64,000 nt of DNA, from positions 1 through 64,000 of the forward strand of contig NZ_ASZC01000015.1 of the NCBI RefSeq assembly GCF_000468095.1, written 5' to 3'. Below the pieces are notes generated by a model. The model was not told the origin of the DNA. It made no database searches and saw only the letters and a list, made by a program, of their open reading frames with translations. Origin of the DNA: Pantoea sp. AS-PWVM4 (lineage in GTDB: Bacteria > Pseudomonadota > Gammaproteobacteria > Enterobacterales > Enterobacteriaceae). The position numbers and the translations under genes are program-made. This document shows, piece by piece, positions 1 to 12,196 of this stretch. Numbering within the stretch: the first letter of the stretch is position 1; each line of letters opens with the position of its first letter.

Positions 1-143
1 TCGAATGCACGAGCCTGACCGCCGTAGGTTTTAGCCAGAACGGTGGTGATCGCTGCAGTCAGAGTGGTTTTACCGTGGTCAACGTGACCGATGGTGCCCA
101 CGTTTACGTGCAGTTTGTTACGTTGAAATTGCTCTTTCGCCAT
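1..143 (-). CDS. tuf: Elongation factor Tu, N-terminal part (cut by window edge)
   Basis: Translation from the ATG at 143 gives an EF-Tu N-terminus starting [16 protein letters not shown] and containing the G1 nucleotide-binding loop GHVDHGKTT (about residues 19-27). EF-Tu delivers aminoacyl-tRNA to the ribosome as a GTP complex. Only 47 codons lie inside the window. It sits 69 bp downstream of fusA on the same strand, as the last gene of the str operon (tufA position). Whether a second tuf copy exists elsewhere cannot be seen here. Confidence 0.96.
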   Translation of the reverse strand, partial: MAKEQFQRNKLHVNVGTIGHVDHGKTTLTAAITTVLAKTYGGQARAF

Positions 144-212
144 GGCGATAATCCTTACGTTATGCCTTCATCAGTGATGAAGGCATCAGTTCACAATTTT
201 TAAACCGTAGCC

Positions 213-2351
<2,139 letters not shown>

Positions 2352-2420
2352 TCAAAGTTAGTCGACCCCAGCGGGTTGGCCGTTTGAGCGCCCGCTGGTT
2401 TAACAACAACTACGTGGCTG

Positions 2421-3383
<963 letters not shown>

Positions 3384-3416
3384 TTAGCTTTTGCTTCGTA
3401 AACACGTAATAAATCG

Positions 3417-3434
3417 CCTCGTATTACTACGAGG
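3417..3434 (-). promoter_or_regulatory. Stem-loop at the predicted 5' end of the str mRNA
   Basis: CCTCGTA / TACGAGG form a perfect 7-bp stem around a 4-nt loop. The predicted transcription start (6-7 nt beyond the -10 box at 3442-3447) falls at about 3435, so the hairpin would begin at the first nucleotides of the rpsL-rpsG-fusA-tuf mRNA. 5'-terminal stem-loops are known to protect mRNAs from 5'-end-dependent RNase E decay. That role here is inference. Confidence 0.5.
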
Positions 3435-3441
3435 AGGCAGA

Positions 3442-3470
3442 ATTTTAGGGCTGTGTCAAAAGGGTGTCAA
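3442..3470 (-). promoter_or_regulatory. sigma70 promoter of the str operon
   Basis: On the minus strand TTGACA (3465-3470) and TAAAAT (3442-3447) are separated by exactly 17 bp, a near-consensus sigma70 promoter pointing into rpsL. A second TTGACA lies inside the spacer but would be too close to the -10 box. A strong promoter between tusB and rpsL is the expected place for str operon initiation. Confidence 0.85.
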
Positions 3471-3492
3471 GAAATAACCAGGTTTTAGCGTA

Positions 3493-3780
3493 CTACCAGG
3501 CTATTTGCTGCTGGTGCTTCGCCGTTAAAGCAACGAATTCAGTATAGTCCACGCAGGTTGCGCTGGTCGAAATTTGTGCAACCAGGCCACGCGCCACCAC
3601 ATCATCCTGCAACACCCAAAGTTTTGCCGCGGTGTTTTGTAACTTTTCCAGCATGGCACTACCCAATAACGCGGCCGTCACGCCGTCCTGGAGCAGCAAC
3701 AGATCATCCTGCGGCTCCAGCAGCAACAATAAGGTATCGATATCGCATTGCCAGGGTGAATGCATAAGGGTGTAGAGCAT
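3493..3780 (-). CDS. tusB: tRNA 2-thiouridine synthesis sulfur-relay protein TusB
   Basis: A 95-residue member of the DsrH/TusB family. TusB, TusC and TusD form a hexamer that takes persulfide sulfur from TusA and passes it to TusE and MnmA for the s2U34 modification of Lys, Glu and Gln tRNAs. The sequence ([18 protein letters not shown] start) and length match E. coli TusB. It is the last gene of yheO-tusD-tusC-tusB, 9 bp after tusC, and lies directly upstream of the str promoter. Confidence 0.95.
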   Translation of the reverse strand: MLYTLMHSPWQCDIDTLLLLLEPQDDLLLLQDGVTAALLGSAMLEKLQNTAAKLWVLQDDVVARGLVAQISTSATCVDYTEFVALTAKHQQQIAW

Positions 3781-3789
3781 GGTGAAGTC

Positions 3790-4149
3790 TCAGAAGCGAA
3801 TGATGCGATGATAAGTCGCCAGTTTCTGGCGTAGCGCAGCCGCGTCCAGCACCTCAGCGGGTATCACACGCGGTGACGCAGCGTTGAATCCGCGTGTATG
3901 CAGTGATTCCTCACAGACAAAACACTGGTCGATATCATAAAGCGCCAGCACGCCAAAGGTGGCGATATAGTTACGTGCCAGAATCGGCTCAGGCTGTTGA
4001 TCGCAATTAAGTTGCAGTACCCCATCGCCAATAAAAAACAGCGCAATATCCTCGCTGAGTGCAGCGGTAGCCAGCACCGCATCCAGCCCCTCCCTGCCTG
4101 CGCTGCTGCCATGGGGAGGTTGAGTAAAAAGAAAAGCCACACGGTTCAT
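3790..4149 (-). CDS. tusC: tRNA 2-thiouridine synthesis sulfur-relay protein TusC
   Basis: A 119-residue DsrF/TusC-family protein (start [20 protein letters not shown]), the structural middle subunit of the TusBCD sulfur-relay complex. Its ATG overlaps the TGA stop of tusD by one base (TGATG), implying translational coupling, and tusB follows 9 bp later. Length and order match E. coli. Confidence 0.95.
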   Translation of the reverse strand: MNRVAFLFTQPPHGSSAGREGLDAVLATAALSEDIALFFIGDGVLQLNCDQQPEPILARNYIATFGVLALYDIDQCFVCEESLHTRGFNAASPRVIPAEVLDAAALRQKLATYHRIIRF

Positions 4150-4535
4150 CAGAATTGCACCAAACGGTCACAGGTCAGTGAGGCTTCCGCCAATGCGCCA
4201 AGCCCGCTTAATACGAATCCGGGTTGCAGATTACTGCCTGCCAACTGCAAGCGCGCAGCTTCCTGAGCGTCAGTGACACCACGCCGCAACGCCGCAGCCA
4301 CGCAAATATTCAACGCCACACCGTGCGATTGCTGAAGCTGCTGCCACTCGCGCACCATATCGACTTCATCACTGGCGGGAGCCGTCAGCTGATTGGCATT
4401 CAGCACACCTTCACGATAAAAAAACACGCTCTCAAGCTGATGCCCGGCCTGTAACAATGCACGGGCGAATAGCAACGCGCTGCTGGCGTGTTGGGTACCG
4501 TAAGCCGGGCCAGTGACCAGCAGGGTGTAGCGCAT
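4149..4535 (-). CDS. tusD: Sulfurtransferase TusD
   Basis: A 128-residue DsrE/TusD-family subunit that carries the catalytic cysteine of the TusBCD relay. The conserved Cys is at residue 78 in [12 protein letters not shown], the same position as the active-site Cys of E. coli TusD. It is coupled on both sides: its start shares one base with the yheO stop and its stop shares one base with the tusC start. Confidence 0.96.
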   Translation of the reverse strand: MRYTLLVTGPAYGTQHASSALLFARALLQAGHQLESVFFYREGVLNANQLTAPASDEVDMVREWQQLQQSHGVALNICVAAALRRGVTDAQEAARLQLAGSNLQPGFVLSGLGALAEASLTCDRLVQF

Positions 4536-5257
4536 TAACGATCCTGTCCCTGAAAATCGCCGCTTTTAAACTGACGAATATAGAGATACACCGTGTGCTT
4601 GGAGATATTGAGGCGATCGGCAACCTGATTAATCGCGTCTTTAATATCGAAAATGCCCTTCTCGTACATGTTAAGCACAATCTGACGATTCTTGGCATTG
4701 TTGGATACATTGCGATCGGCGCTCACTTCCTCAATGGTAAACTCCAGCGTTTGCATCACCAGGTCTTCTACCGAGCTGGCAAAGTTCACGTTAGAGTCAA
4801 CCTGCTGCATCTCTGGCGGCATAAAGGTCGACATAATCTGCGAGAAAGGCACATCGAGGTTCATGTTGATGCACAGCAGGCCAATGACCCGCTGCTGGCG
4901 ATTACGAATAGCAATCGTCACCGACTTCATCAGTACGCCACTTTTGGCACGGGTGAAGTAGGCTTTTGAGACATTACTATCCGCACCGTGCATGTCATGC
5001 AACATGCGCAGCGCCAGGTCGGTAATCGGTGATCCGACTTTACGTCCGGTGTGTTCGCCATTGGCGATACGCACAGCGGAGCATTTTAAATCTTCCAGTG
5101 AATGCAGCACGATTTCACAGTGCGAGCCAATCAGCATCGCCAGACCATCGACGACAGCCTCATAGGATTTCAGGATATCGTAGTCTGCTTGCTCAAACGG
5201 ACGTTGCTCCAGTAAATCGAAGTCAGTCAGTTCACCGGGATTGAATGGATTAGACAT
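4535..5257 (-). CDS. yheO: YheO-type PAS and helix-turn-helix transcriptional regulator
   Basis: A YheO-family protein with an N-terminal PAS-like domain (about residues 20-130; conserved [13 protein letters not shown] and [11 protein letters not shown]) and a C-terminal helix-turn-helix (about 190-235; [22 protein letters not shown]). The target and ligand are not established. The start at 5257 gives 240 residues, matching E. coli YheO. The frame stays open to 5314, and an ATG at 5266 is an alternative. An AGGG element 11 nt upstream favours 5257. It is coupled to tusD by a one-base overlap, so it may control tRNA sulfur modification; that link is inference. Confidence 0.85.
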   Translation of the reverse strand: MSNPFNPGELTDFDLLEQRPFEQADYDILKSYEAVVDGLAMLIGSHCEIVLHSLEDLKCSAVRIANGEHTGRKVGSPITDLALRMLHDMHGADSNVSKAYFTRAKSGVLMKSVTIAIRNRQQRVIGLLCINMNLDVPFSQIMSTFMPPEMQQVDSNVNFASSVEDLVMQTLEFTIEEVSADRNVSNNAKNRQIVLNMYEKGIFDIKDAINQVADRLNISKHTVYLYIRQFKSGDFQGQDR

Positions 5258-5425
5258 CGAAGACATCACCCTAAATGGCTGGAGCCTGTCACGGCAGCTC
5301 TGGGGCAGACTCATTTTGATAGTAGTAGTTGTGCAGGCGCTAGTCTGGCAAATGTCGCCGGGTTATGCCAGAGCTTTGTCATCCATCAGAAATGAAACCG
5401 CCGCACTGAGGCGGCGGTAGGCAGA

Positions 5426-6256
5426 TTACTGCGCTTTCTTATCAGCAGCGGCCGGAGCCTGTGCTTTTTCATCGGCTTTCGGCGCCGGTTTGATGTCGAG
5501 CAGCTCAACATCGAACACCAGCGTAGAGTTCGCCGGAATACCCGGCACGCCGTTTTTACCGTAGGCCAACTGCGGTGGGATGACCAGCTTGATCTTACCG
5601 CCTTTCTTCACATGCTTCAGACCTTCGGTCCAGCCTGGAATCACACCATCCAGACGGAATGACAGCGGCTCGCCACGGGTGTAGGAGTTGTCGAACTCGG
5701 TACCGTCAATCAGGGTGCCTTTGTAGTTCACCACCACGGTATCGCTGTCTTTCGGTGCGTCGCCAGTACCTTCTTTCTCAACCTGGTACAGCAGGCCAGA
5801 CTCAGTTTTCTTCACGCCTTTCTCTTTGGCGAATTTGTCAGCGAAAGCGGTGCCTTTATCAGCATTCTCTTTCGCGTCTTTTTCCATCTTAGCCTGAGCA
5901 GCGCCTTTCACGCGGCCTTCAAACGCCTGCAGAGTTTGCTCGATCTCTTCATCAGAGAGTTTGCTCTTGCCGCCGAACGCGTCCTGAACACCAGCAATCA
6001 GCTGTTGCTTGTCCAGTTTGATGCCCAGTTTCTCTTGTTCCTTAAGAGAGTTGTCCATGTAGCGACCCAGAGAAGCACCCAGCGCATAGGCTGATTGCTG
6101 ATCTTCATTTTTGAAGGCAGCATTTTTCGGTGCCTGCGGCGCAGCCTGAGCAGCATCAGCCGGGGCGGTGGTCGCTTCAGCGGCCATTGCCAGCGGGGCA
6201 TTCAGTGCGATGGCCATTGTGGTAGCTAACAATGTGACTTTAAACAGTGATTTCAT
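5426..6256 (-). CDS. fkpA: Periplasmic FKBP-type peptidyl-prolyl isomerase and chaperone FkpA
   Basis: A 276-residue exported prolyl isomerase/chaperone. Residues 1-25 are a signal peptide ending LAMA. An alpha-helical dimerisation domain follows (about 40-140), then a C-terminal FKBP domain (about 160-255; GTLIDGTEFDNSY and GVIPGWTEGLKHV). The tail is Ala/Lys-rich. The ATG at 6256 is preceded by GGAG at good spacing; the frame is open further upstream without a signal peptide at its start. A sigmaE-type promoter at 6370-6397 fits the known envelope-stress induction of E. coli fkpA. Confidence 0.96.
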   Translation of the reverse strand: MKSLFKVTLLATTMAIALNAPLAMAAEATTAPADAAQAAPQAPKNAAFKNEDQQSAYALGASLGRYMDNSLKEQEKLGIKLDKQQLIAGVQDAFGGKSKLSDEEIEQTLQAFEGRVKGAAQAKMEKDAKENADKGTAFADKFAKEKGVKKTESGLLYQVEKEGTGDAPKDSDTVVVNYKGTLIDGTEFDNSYTRGEPLSFRLDGVIPGWTEGLKHVKKGGKIKLVIPPQLAYGKNGVPGIPANSTLVFDVELLDIKPAPKADEKAQAPAAADKKAQ

Positions 6257-6369
6257 CCTTTCTCCAAAACCGAAGCCTCTCGCCTCGGGAATCATTGCGG
6301 ACTGTGGCCCACACTATAACTTTACGTGGCAGCGGCGAACACTCCCACAACGTAATTATCCGGTCAACC

Positions 6370-6397
6370 TCTGACCTTTTTTGCATCAGGAAGTTTC
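6370..6397 (-). promoter_or_regulatory. sigmaE-type promoter of fkpA
   Basis: On the minus strand GAAACTT (6391-6397) is followed after exactly 16 bp by TCAGA (6370-6374). This matches the extracytoplasmic sigma consensus GGAACTT - 16 bp - TCAAA/TCTGA with one mismatch in the -35. It lies about 110 bp upstream of the fkpA ATG, and fkpA is a classical sigmaE target in E. coli. Confidence 0.7.
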
Positions 6398-6527
6398 ATC
6401 AGAGATGGTGGCATAATGTCCAGATTCAAGCACCCCTGTGGATTTACGCAAAAAACCAGACGATTCCGGGGTAAAACACGTAGAATCTCGCCCGCAATAC
6501 GCAAGCACCGTAATATGAGGAGTGGTG

Positions 6528-6746
6528 ATGGAACAAGCAGAATGGGAGCAACGCCTTGAGGCGCTGGAAAGCAAACTGGCTTTTCAGGAACACACCATTG
6601 ATCAGCTCAATCAGACGGTGGTTCAACATGAACTGGAGATGAGCAAACTGCGCGAGCAGGTGCGTCTGTTGGTCGATAAAGTGAAGGCAGCCGCGCCATC
6701 CATGATTGCATCGCAATCTGAAGAAACCCCACCACCGCACTACTAA
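6528..6746 (+). CDS. slyX: SlyX family coiled-coil protein
   Basis: A 72-residue predicted coiled coil ([18 protein letters not shown] and [18 protein letters not shown] heptads) ending in the family hallmark EETPPPHY. The molecular function of SlyX is unknown. The ATG at 6528 is preceded by GAGGAG; two in-frame GTG codons lie just upstream. It is divergent from fkpA and convergent with slyD, as in E. coli. Confidence 0.93.
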   Translation: MEQAEWEQRLEALESKLAFQEHTIDQLNQTVVQHELEMSKLREQVRLLVDKVKAAAPSMIASQSEETPPPHY

Positions 6747-6748
6747 AG

Positions 6749-6771
6749 AAAAGGCCACCGCGAAGGTGGCC
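6749..6771 (-). terminator. Rho-independent terminator of slyD
   Basis: GGCCACC and GGTGGCC (6753-6759 and 6765-6771) form a 7-bp GC-rich stem with a 5-nt loop. On the minus strand it is followed by TTTTCTTT. It lies 9 bp beyond the slyD stop and between the convergent slyX and slyD genes. Confidence 0.8.
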
Positions 6772-6780
6772 CTGAAATAC

Positions 6781-7338
6781 TTAGTGGTTGCAACCGCAAC
6801 CGCCGTGGCCGCCGCAGCCGCCCTGGCCGTGATCATGACCGTGGTCGTGATCATGATCGTGGTGATGACCGTGTTCACCATGAACATGACCGTGCGCCAG
6901 TTCTTCCGGCGTCGCTTCACGAATCGCAACCACTTCAACGTTGAAGTTCAGGTTCTGACCCGCCAGCATATGGTTACCATCAACCACAACATGCTCGTCT
7001 TCAACTTCAGTGATTTCAACCGGTACCGGGCCCTGGTCGGTTTCTGCCAGGAAGCGCATGCCAACCTGCAATTCGTCCACGCCCATGAAGACATCTTTCG
7101 GTACACGCTGCACCAGATTGTCATCGTACTGACCGTAAGCGTCGTTTGCCGGGATATGCACGTCAAACTTGTCACCTACCGCGTGATTTTCCAGCGCTTT
7201 TTCCAGACCAGAAATCAGGGAACCATGACCGTGCAGATAGTCCAACGGTGCACTCACCGGTGACTCGTCAACCAACACACCGTCTTCGGTACGAACCTGA
7301 TACGCCAGGCTCACCACCAGGTCTTTTGCTACTTTCAT
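6781..7338 (-). CDS. slyD: FKBP-type peptidyl-prolyl isomerase and metallochaperone SlyD
   Basis: A 185-residue SlyD. The split FKBP domain (residues 1-70 and 130-150) surrounds an IF chaperone domain, and the C-terminal 40 residues are extremely His-rich with Cys-Gly repeats (HGHHHDHDHDHGHDHG, then GGCGGHGGCGCNH). This tail binds Ni2+ and other metals and supports hydrogenase nickel delivery in E. coli. The tail is shorter than the E. coli one but keeps its His/Cys character. An AGGAG lies upstream of the ATG. Confidence 0.96.
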   Translation of the reverse strand: MKVAKDLVVSLAYQVRTEDGVLVDESPVSAPLDYLHGHGSLISGLEKALENHAVGDKFDVHIPANDAYGQYDDNLVQRVPKDVFMGVDELQVGMRFLAETDQGPVPVEITEVEDEHVVVDGNHMLAGQNLNFNVEVVAIREATPEELAHGHVHGEHGHHHDHDHDHGHDHGQGGCGGHGGCGCNH

Positions 7339-7475
7339 GATATCTCCTAACCGTTGAGAACTGCGAATCCCGTCTCATTGGTCCATTTTTGCGAGCAAAA
7401 ACACCAACCAGAAAGGTTCAAGACTGAGGATGCTGACAACGCAATGCCGCATACTGCTCAGCGTTAATGGCGCCG

Positions 7476-7503
7476 ATTGTAGCGGAATTCAATCCCGCTG
7501 TAA
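7476..7503 (-). promoter_or_regulatory. Candidate slyD promoter
   Basis: On the minus strand TTACAG (7498-7503) and TACAAT (7476-7481) are 16 bp apart and point toward slyD, about 140 bp upstream of its start. The -10 is good and the -35 is moderate. yheV ends just beyond, so this may be either a separate slyD promoter or chance. Confidence 0.35.
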
Positions 7504-7534
7504 GTTTAAGCTTAAAAAAAGCTGCGCCATCACG

Positions 7535-7729
7535 CTACTCGGGATGAAAAATGCCGATCACCTGCTCCTGACTGCGTACCTGATCGCGCACCTGCTTATC
7601 GGCTTCGCGCATCTGATGCCCGCACTTCACGCATTCCACCACGTCCACATTGTTTTCACGCCACATCGCCAGCGTGTCCTTCTGCTGACAGTGCGGGCAC
7701 ACCGCACCGGCAATAAAACGTTTACGCAT
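7535..7729 (-). CDS. yheV: YheV family zinc-ribbon protein
   Basis: A 64-residue protein with two CxxC pairs (CPHC at about residues 11-14 and CVKC at about 33-36) that would bind one zinc as a ribbon. The function is unknown. The sequence matches the E. coli YheV family and keeps its place between kefB and slyD. It lies 40 bp downstream of kefB on the same strand and may be co-transcribed. Confidence 0.88.
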   Translation of the reverse strand: MRKRFIAGAVCPHCQQKDTLAMWRENNVDVVECVKCGHQMREADKQVRDQVRSQEQVIGIFHPE

Positions 7730-7769
7730 ACTGATTCCTGCCCGTTACACACGGATAAGGTAAGTGTAG

Positions 7770-9575
7770 TTACTCATCATCCCAGCCATCAAACTGACGC
7801 TTCTCATGCTGCATTTCGCGCTGGAAGATATCTTCCAGCTCGCGCCGCGCCTCACGCACGCGTGAAACGGTCGCGCTATCGGTTTGCTGGTTAGGCATCA
7901 ACTCACGCAGCATACGCATATCCAGACGTCGGAAATGATGTTGCGCACGCTGCGCCTGATGCGGATGCATACCCAGCGAGATCAGCGCCTTGCGTCCCAA
8001 TTCCAGCGCACTGGAGAAGGTTTCACGCGAGAACAGCGTCACGCCCGCCTGCAATAGCTCGTGAGCTTCCACACGACCACGCGCCCGCGCCAAAATCTTC
8101 AGTTGTGGGAAATGCTGCTGGCAGAGATGCACAATGGTCATGGCATCTTCCGGCTCATTACAGGTGATAACAATTGATTGCGCCGTTGCCGCACCCGCCG
8201 CTCGCAGCAGCTCCAGCTCGGTTGCATCGCCATAATAAACCTTGTAGCCATATTTACGCATCAGGCTGACGGCCGAGATATCGCGTTCCAGCACCGTGAT
8301 GCGTTTGTTGTTTGCCATCAGCAAACGCCCCACCACTTGTCCGAAACGACCAAAACCGACCACGATCACCTGCGGCTGATCATCTTCAACAAAGGGCTTC
8401 TCGCTATCGTCTTCCGCCTCATTAAAGCGATGCGCCAGCAGACGATCAATCCCCTGCATCAGCAGCGGCGTGGTCATCATCGACAGCGTCACCGTCACCA
8501 GCAACAACGGCAGTTGATCGCCACTAAACAGCTTCGCCGACGCGGCCGCCGAAAACAGCACAAAGGCAAATTCCCCGCCCTGACTCAGCACCCCGGCGAA
8601 CTGCTGACGCTCCGAACTGCGCAGGCCATATACCCGCGCCAGCACATACAGCACCAGCGTTTTCACCATCACCAGGATCACCACGCCCAGCAAAATTTCC
8701 AGGATGTGGGTGTAGAGCACGCCGAGGTTGAGCGCCATGCCGACGGAGATAAAGAACAACCCCAGCAGCAGCCCCTTAAACGGTTCGATCGCCACTTCCA
8801 GTTCATGACGATACTCACTTTCCGCCAACAGGATACCGGCGATAAAGGTCCCGAGCGCCATCGACAGGCCCAGAGCATCCATAAACAGTGCGGAGCCGAG
8901 CACCAGCAACAACGACGCTGCCGTGAAGACTTCACGCACACCGGAGGCAGCGATAAAGCGGAAAATAGGACGCAACAGGAAACGGCCACCAATCAGCATC
9001 CCGGCAAAGGCCAGCACCTTCATGCCAACCTTCAGCCAGTCCACATGGCCGCTGTCGCCACCCGCCAGCAGGGGCACCAGCGCCAACGCCGGGATCACCG
9101 CCAGGTCCTGGAACAACAGCACCGAGAAACCGAGCTGCCCGGCTTCGCTCCGGTTCATCCCTTTATCGCGCATCAACTGCAACGCCATCGCGGTGGATGA
9201 CATCGCCAGACCGATACCGCCAATCACCGCGGCCTGCCAGGAGAAATCGGTCAGCCACAGCAGAACACCGAGAATCGCCGCAGAAATCAGCACCTGAGCC
9301 GCACCCACACCAAAAATCGAACGCCGCAGCGCCCAAAGTTTTGCCGGGTTCAGCTCAAGGCCGATGATAAACATCAGGAACACCACGCCAAGTTCGGAGA
9401 AGTGCAGAATCTCATCCACATCGCTGATGAAACCCAGCCCCCAGGGGCCGATGGCAATACCCGCAAGCAGATAACCCAGCACCGCGCCTATTCCCAGCCG
9501 CGCGGCGATCGGCACAATCAGCACCGCCGCCACCAGATAGATGACGCCCGCAGTCAGCAACGTTTGACCTTCCAT
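7770..9575 (-). CDS. kefB: Glutathione-regulated K+/H+ antiporter KefB
   Basis: A 601-residue CPA2 antiporter. The first ~380 residues are highly hydrophobic with about a dozen membrane segments. The C-terminal cytosolic part holds an RCK/TrkA-N Rossmann domain (about residues 400-520, [17 protein letters not shown]) that senses glutathione and its adducts. Efflux of K+ with acidification protects against electrophiles. Its ATG shares one base with the kefG stop, so the ancillary protein and channel are translationally coupled. Confidence 0.96.
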   Translation of the reverse strand: MEGQTLLTAGVIYLVAAVLIVPIAARLGIGAVLGYLLAGIAIGPWGLGFISDVDEILHFSELGVVFLMFIIGLELNPAKLWALRRSIFGVGAAQVLISAAILGVLLWLTDFSWQAAVIGGIGLAMSSTAMALQLMRDKGMNRSEAGQLGFSVLLFQDLAVIPALALVPLLAGGDSGHVDWLKVGMKVLAFAGMLIGGRFLLRPIFRFIAASGVREVFTAASLLLVLGSALFMDALGLSMALGTFIAGILLAESEYRHELEVAIEPFKGLLLGLFFISVGMALNLGVLYTHILEILLGVVILVMVKTLVLYVLARVYGLRSSERQQFAGVLSQGGEFAFVLFSAAASAKLFSGDQLPLLLVTVTLSMMTTPLLMQGIDRLLAHRFNEAEDDSEKPFVEDDQPQVIVVGFGRFGQVVGRLLMANNKRITVLERDISAVSLMRKYGYKVYYGDATELELLRAAGAATAQSIVITCNEPEDAMTIVHLCQQHFPQLKILARARGRVEAHELLQAGVTLFSRETFSSALELGRKALISLGMHPHQAQRAQHHFRRLDMRMLRELMPNQQTDSATVSRVREARRELEDIFQREMQHEKRQFDGWDDE

Positions 9576-10126
9576 CAGGCACCTCCCTGCGGCAACGGCG
9601 CAGAAAGCCAGTCGCTGTAAGCCTGCGCAAAATTACGCAGCACTGCCGGTGTCTGACGCCGCGCCCAGTAGATCACCATCGGTGTCATCCAGTGCATACG
9701 GCACATCTGTGCCGTCAGCTCAAACGGCCGCATGATGTCACTCATCGGGTAGCGGTTCAGTCCCTGTTGCGAATAGGCGGTTTCCGGCTCACCGGTGGTG
9801 ACCACGCTACGCCAGTATTTCCCCTCCAGCGCATTGCCATCCACGCCGCTGGCAAAGCCACGCGACAACACGCGATCCAGCCACTCCTTCAGCAGCGCCG
9901 GGCAGCTGTAGGTATAAAGCGGATGCTGGAAAACCACGATTTGATGCTCACGCAGCAGTTGCTGCTCATAGTGAATATCGATAAAAAAATCCGGATAGTG
10001 GGCGTATAAATCGTGCACCGTGACGTGGTCCAGTTCCATAGCCGACTGCAGCAAAACCCGATTAGCAATCGAATCCTGTGATTCCGGATGGGCGTAAAGC
10101 AGCAGGATTTTGGGTGGCTGCGACAT
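9575..10126 (-). CDS. kefG: KefG, ancillary quinone oxidoreductase of KefB
   Basis: A 183-residue flavodoxin-fold protein of the NAD(P)H quinone reductase family ([12 protein letters not shown] near the N-terminus, [20 protein letters not shown] around residues 75-95). KefG binds KefB and is needed for full antiporter activity. The ATG at 10126 has a GGAGGGG ribosome-binding site; an upstream in-frame extension lacks family similarity. It precedes kefB with a one-base overlap. Confidence 0.95.
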   Translation of the reverse strand: MSQPPKILLLYAHPESQDSIANRVLLQSAMELDHVTVHDLYAHYPDFFIDIHYEQQLLREHQIVVFQHPLYTYSCPALLKEWLDRVLSRGFASGVDGNALEGKYWRSVVTTGEPETAYSQQGLNRYPMSDIMRPFELTAQMCRMHWMTPMVIYWARRQTPAVLRNFAQAYSDWLSAPLPQGGA

Positions 10127-10242
10127 CGTTCCCCTCCAAAGCGTCGTCATAGCGCAGGAATTCCGCTACCATGCTCGACGCAACTAACAGTTCATCTAAT
10201 TATGTTGCCAGTAAATTAACATATTCTGACGATACGGCGCTT

Positions 10243-12150
10243 ATGATTGTCTTCTCCTCGTTACAAATTCGTCGCGGCACCAATGTGCTGCTGGATAACG
10301 CAACTGCGACCATTAACCCCGGCCAGAAAGTGGGCCTGGTGGGTAAAAACGGCTGCGGCAAATCCACGCTGTTGTCGCTGCTCAAAGGTGAAATGAGCAG
10401 TGATGCCGGTAGCGCCACCTTCCCGGGCAACTGGGCGCTGGCGTGGGTCAATCAGGAAACCCCGGCGCTGAGCAAAGCCGCGCTGGAATATGTTATCGAT
10501 GGCGACCGCGAATATCGTCAGCTGGAGTCCGAATTAGCCGATGCCAACGCACGCAATGACGGCAATGCCATCGCGCTGCTGCATGGCAAGCTGGATGCCG
10601 TACAGGCGTGGAGTATCCATGCCCGCGCGTCAAGCCTGTTGCACGGTCTGGGTTTCAACCAGGAACAGCTTCAACGCCCGGTGAGTGACTTCTCCGGTGG
10701 TTGGCGTATGCGCCTCAACCTTGCGCAAGCGCTGGTGTGCCGTTCCGATTTGCTGCTGCTTGATGAACCGACCAACCACCTCGATCTCGATGCGGTGATC
10801 TGGCTGGAACGCTGGCTGAAAAGCTACGAAGGCACCCTGATCCTGATCTCGCACGACCGCGACTTCCTCGATCCGGTGGTGGATAAGATCATCCACATCG
10901 AACAGCAAACGATGTTTGAGTACACCGGTAACTACAGCTCGTTTGAACGTCAGCGCGTCGCCAAACTGGCACAGCAGCAAGCGTTGTATCAAAGCCAGCA
11001 GGAAAAAGTGGCGCACCTGCAAAGTTATATCGATCGTTTCCGCGCACAGGCCACCAAAGCCAAACAGGCGCAGAGCCGTATCAAAATGCTGGAGCGCATG
11101 GAACTGATTGCCCCGGCACACGTTGATAACCCGTTCAGCTTTAGCTTCCGTCCGCCGGAAAGCCTGCCGAATCCATTGTTAAAAATGGAAAAAGTGACTG
11201 CCGGCTACGGCGATCGCATCATTCTTGACGCCATCAAACTTAACCTGGTGCCGGGTTCGCGTATTGGCCTGCTGGGGCGGAATGGCGCGGGTAAATCGAC
11301 GCTGATCAAGCTGCTGGCCGGTGAGCTCTCCCCCATTGATGGCGAAATTGGTCTGGCGAAAGGCATCAAACTGGGTTACTTCGCCCAGCACCAGTTGGAA
11401 TTTTTACGTGCCGATGAGTCGCCATTGCAGCATCTGGCACGTATCGCGCCGAAAACGCTGGAACAGCAACTACGCGATTATCTGGGTGGTTTTGGCTTCC
11501 AGGGCGATAAAGTCAGTGAAGTGACCGAACGTTTCTCCGGTGGTGAGAAAGCCCGTCTGGTACTGGCGTTGATCGTCTGGCAGCGTCCCAACCTGTTGCT
11601 GCTCGACGAACCAACCAACCACCTCGATCTCGATATGCGTCAGGCTCTGACCGAAGCGCTGATTGATTTTGAAGGCGCCCTGGTGGTGGTGTCGCATGAC
11701 CGCCATCTGCTGCGCGCCACCACCGATGACCTCTATCTGGTACACGATCGTAAAGTGGATATCTTCGAAGGTGACCTGGAAGATTACCAGCAGTGGCTGA
11801 GCGACCTGCAAAAACAGCAGGCGCAACAGGATGCCGCCCCCAGGCAGGATAGCGGCAACAGCGCCCAGGCCCGTAAAGATCAGAAGCGCCGTGACGCCGA
11901 ACTGCGCGCCCAGACTCAGCCGCTGCGTAAAGAGATTGAGAAACTCGAAAAGCAGATGGCCAAGTGGCAGAGCCAGTTGAGTGAAGCTGAGCAGCTGCTG
12001 TCAGACAGCGCAATTTATGATCAGAGCCGCAAAGCGGATCTGACCGCTGCGCTTCAGCGCCAGGCAGAGAGTAAATCGGCGCTGGAAGAGGTGGAAATGG
12101 CGTGGCTGGATGCGCAAGAACAGCTGGAGCAGATGCTGGCCGCACCATAA
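10243..12150 (+). CDS. yheS: ABC-F family ATPase YheS
   Basis: A 635-residue soluble ABC-F protein with two ATPase modules and no membrane segment. Walker A sequences are GKNGCGKST (about residues 34-42) and GRNGAGKST (about 345-353), signatures FSGGWRMRL and FSGGEKARL, and Walker B LLLLDEPTNHLDLD twice. An inter-domain linker lies near 230-300 and a charged coiled coil near 530-630. ABC-F proteins act at the ribosomal E site. The start at 10243 gives the family N-terminus MIVFSSLQIRRGTN; the open frame upstream to 10171 is not family sequence. Confidence 0.96.
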   Translation: MIVFSSLQIRRGTNVLLDNATATINPGQKVGLVGKNGCGKSTLLSLLKGEMSSDAGSATFPGNWALAWVNQETPALSKAALEYVIDGDREYRQLESELADANARNDGNAIALLHGKLDAVQAWSIHARASSLLHGLGFNQEQLQRPVSDFSGGWRMRLNLAQALVCRSDLLLLDEPTNHLDLDAVIWLERWLKSYEGTLILISHDRDFLDPVVDKIIHIEQQTMFEYTGNYSSFERQRVAKLAQQQALYQSQQEKVAHLQSYIDRFRAQATKAKQAQSRIKMLERMELIAPAHVDNPFSFSFRPPESLPNPLLKMEKVTAGYGDRIILDAIKLNLVPGSRIGLLGRNGAGKSTLIKLLAGELSPIDGEIGLAKGIKLGYFAQHQLEFLRADESPLQHLARIAPKTLEQQLRDYLGGFGFQGDKVSEVTERFSGGEKARLVLALIVWQRPNLLLLDEPTNHLDLDMRQALTEALIDFEGALVVVSHDRHLLRATTDDLYLVHDRKVDIFEGDLEDYQQWLSDLQKQQAQQDAAPRQDSGNSAQARKDQKRRDAELRAQTQPLRKEIEKLEKQMAKWQSQLSEAEQLLSDSAIYDQSRKADLTAALQRQAESKSALEEVEMAWLDAQEQLEQMLAAP

Positions 12151-12158
12151 CAGCCCAT

Positions 12159-12192
12159 TCCGTATCGGCGCGATTTATCGCGCCGATACGGA
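12159..12192. repeat. REP-like palindrome between yheS and tauD
   Basis: A perfect inverted repeat with 16-bp arms around a 2-bp centre, containing the core GGCGCGATTTATCGCGCC shared with four other intergenic sites in this window. It lies exactly between the convergent yheS and tauD genes and could act as a bidirectional terminator stem. Confidence 0.85.
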
Positions 12193-12196
12193 CGTG

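Noticed and set aside
6781..6900. Possible tandem DNA repeat
   Set aside because: The repetitive look comes from His/Asp/Gly codons of the SlyD metal-binding tail, not from an independent repeat element.
6444..6938. A 164-codon minus-strand frame across slyX and the slyD tail
   Set aside because: It is a shadow of slyX and of the His-rich repeat end of slyD; the low-complexity Thr/Ile/Ala stretch reflects the CAC/GAC repeats of SlyD read antisense or out of frame.
8178..9200. A 340-codon open frame on the plus strand
   Set aside because: It is antisense to kefB, has a Gln/His/Arg-rich composition typical of a reverse-strand shadow in GC-rich DNA, and has no recognisable domain.
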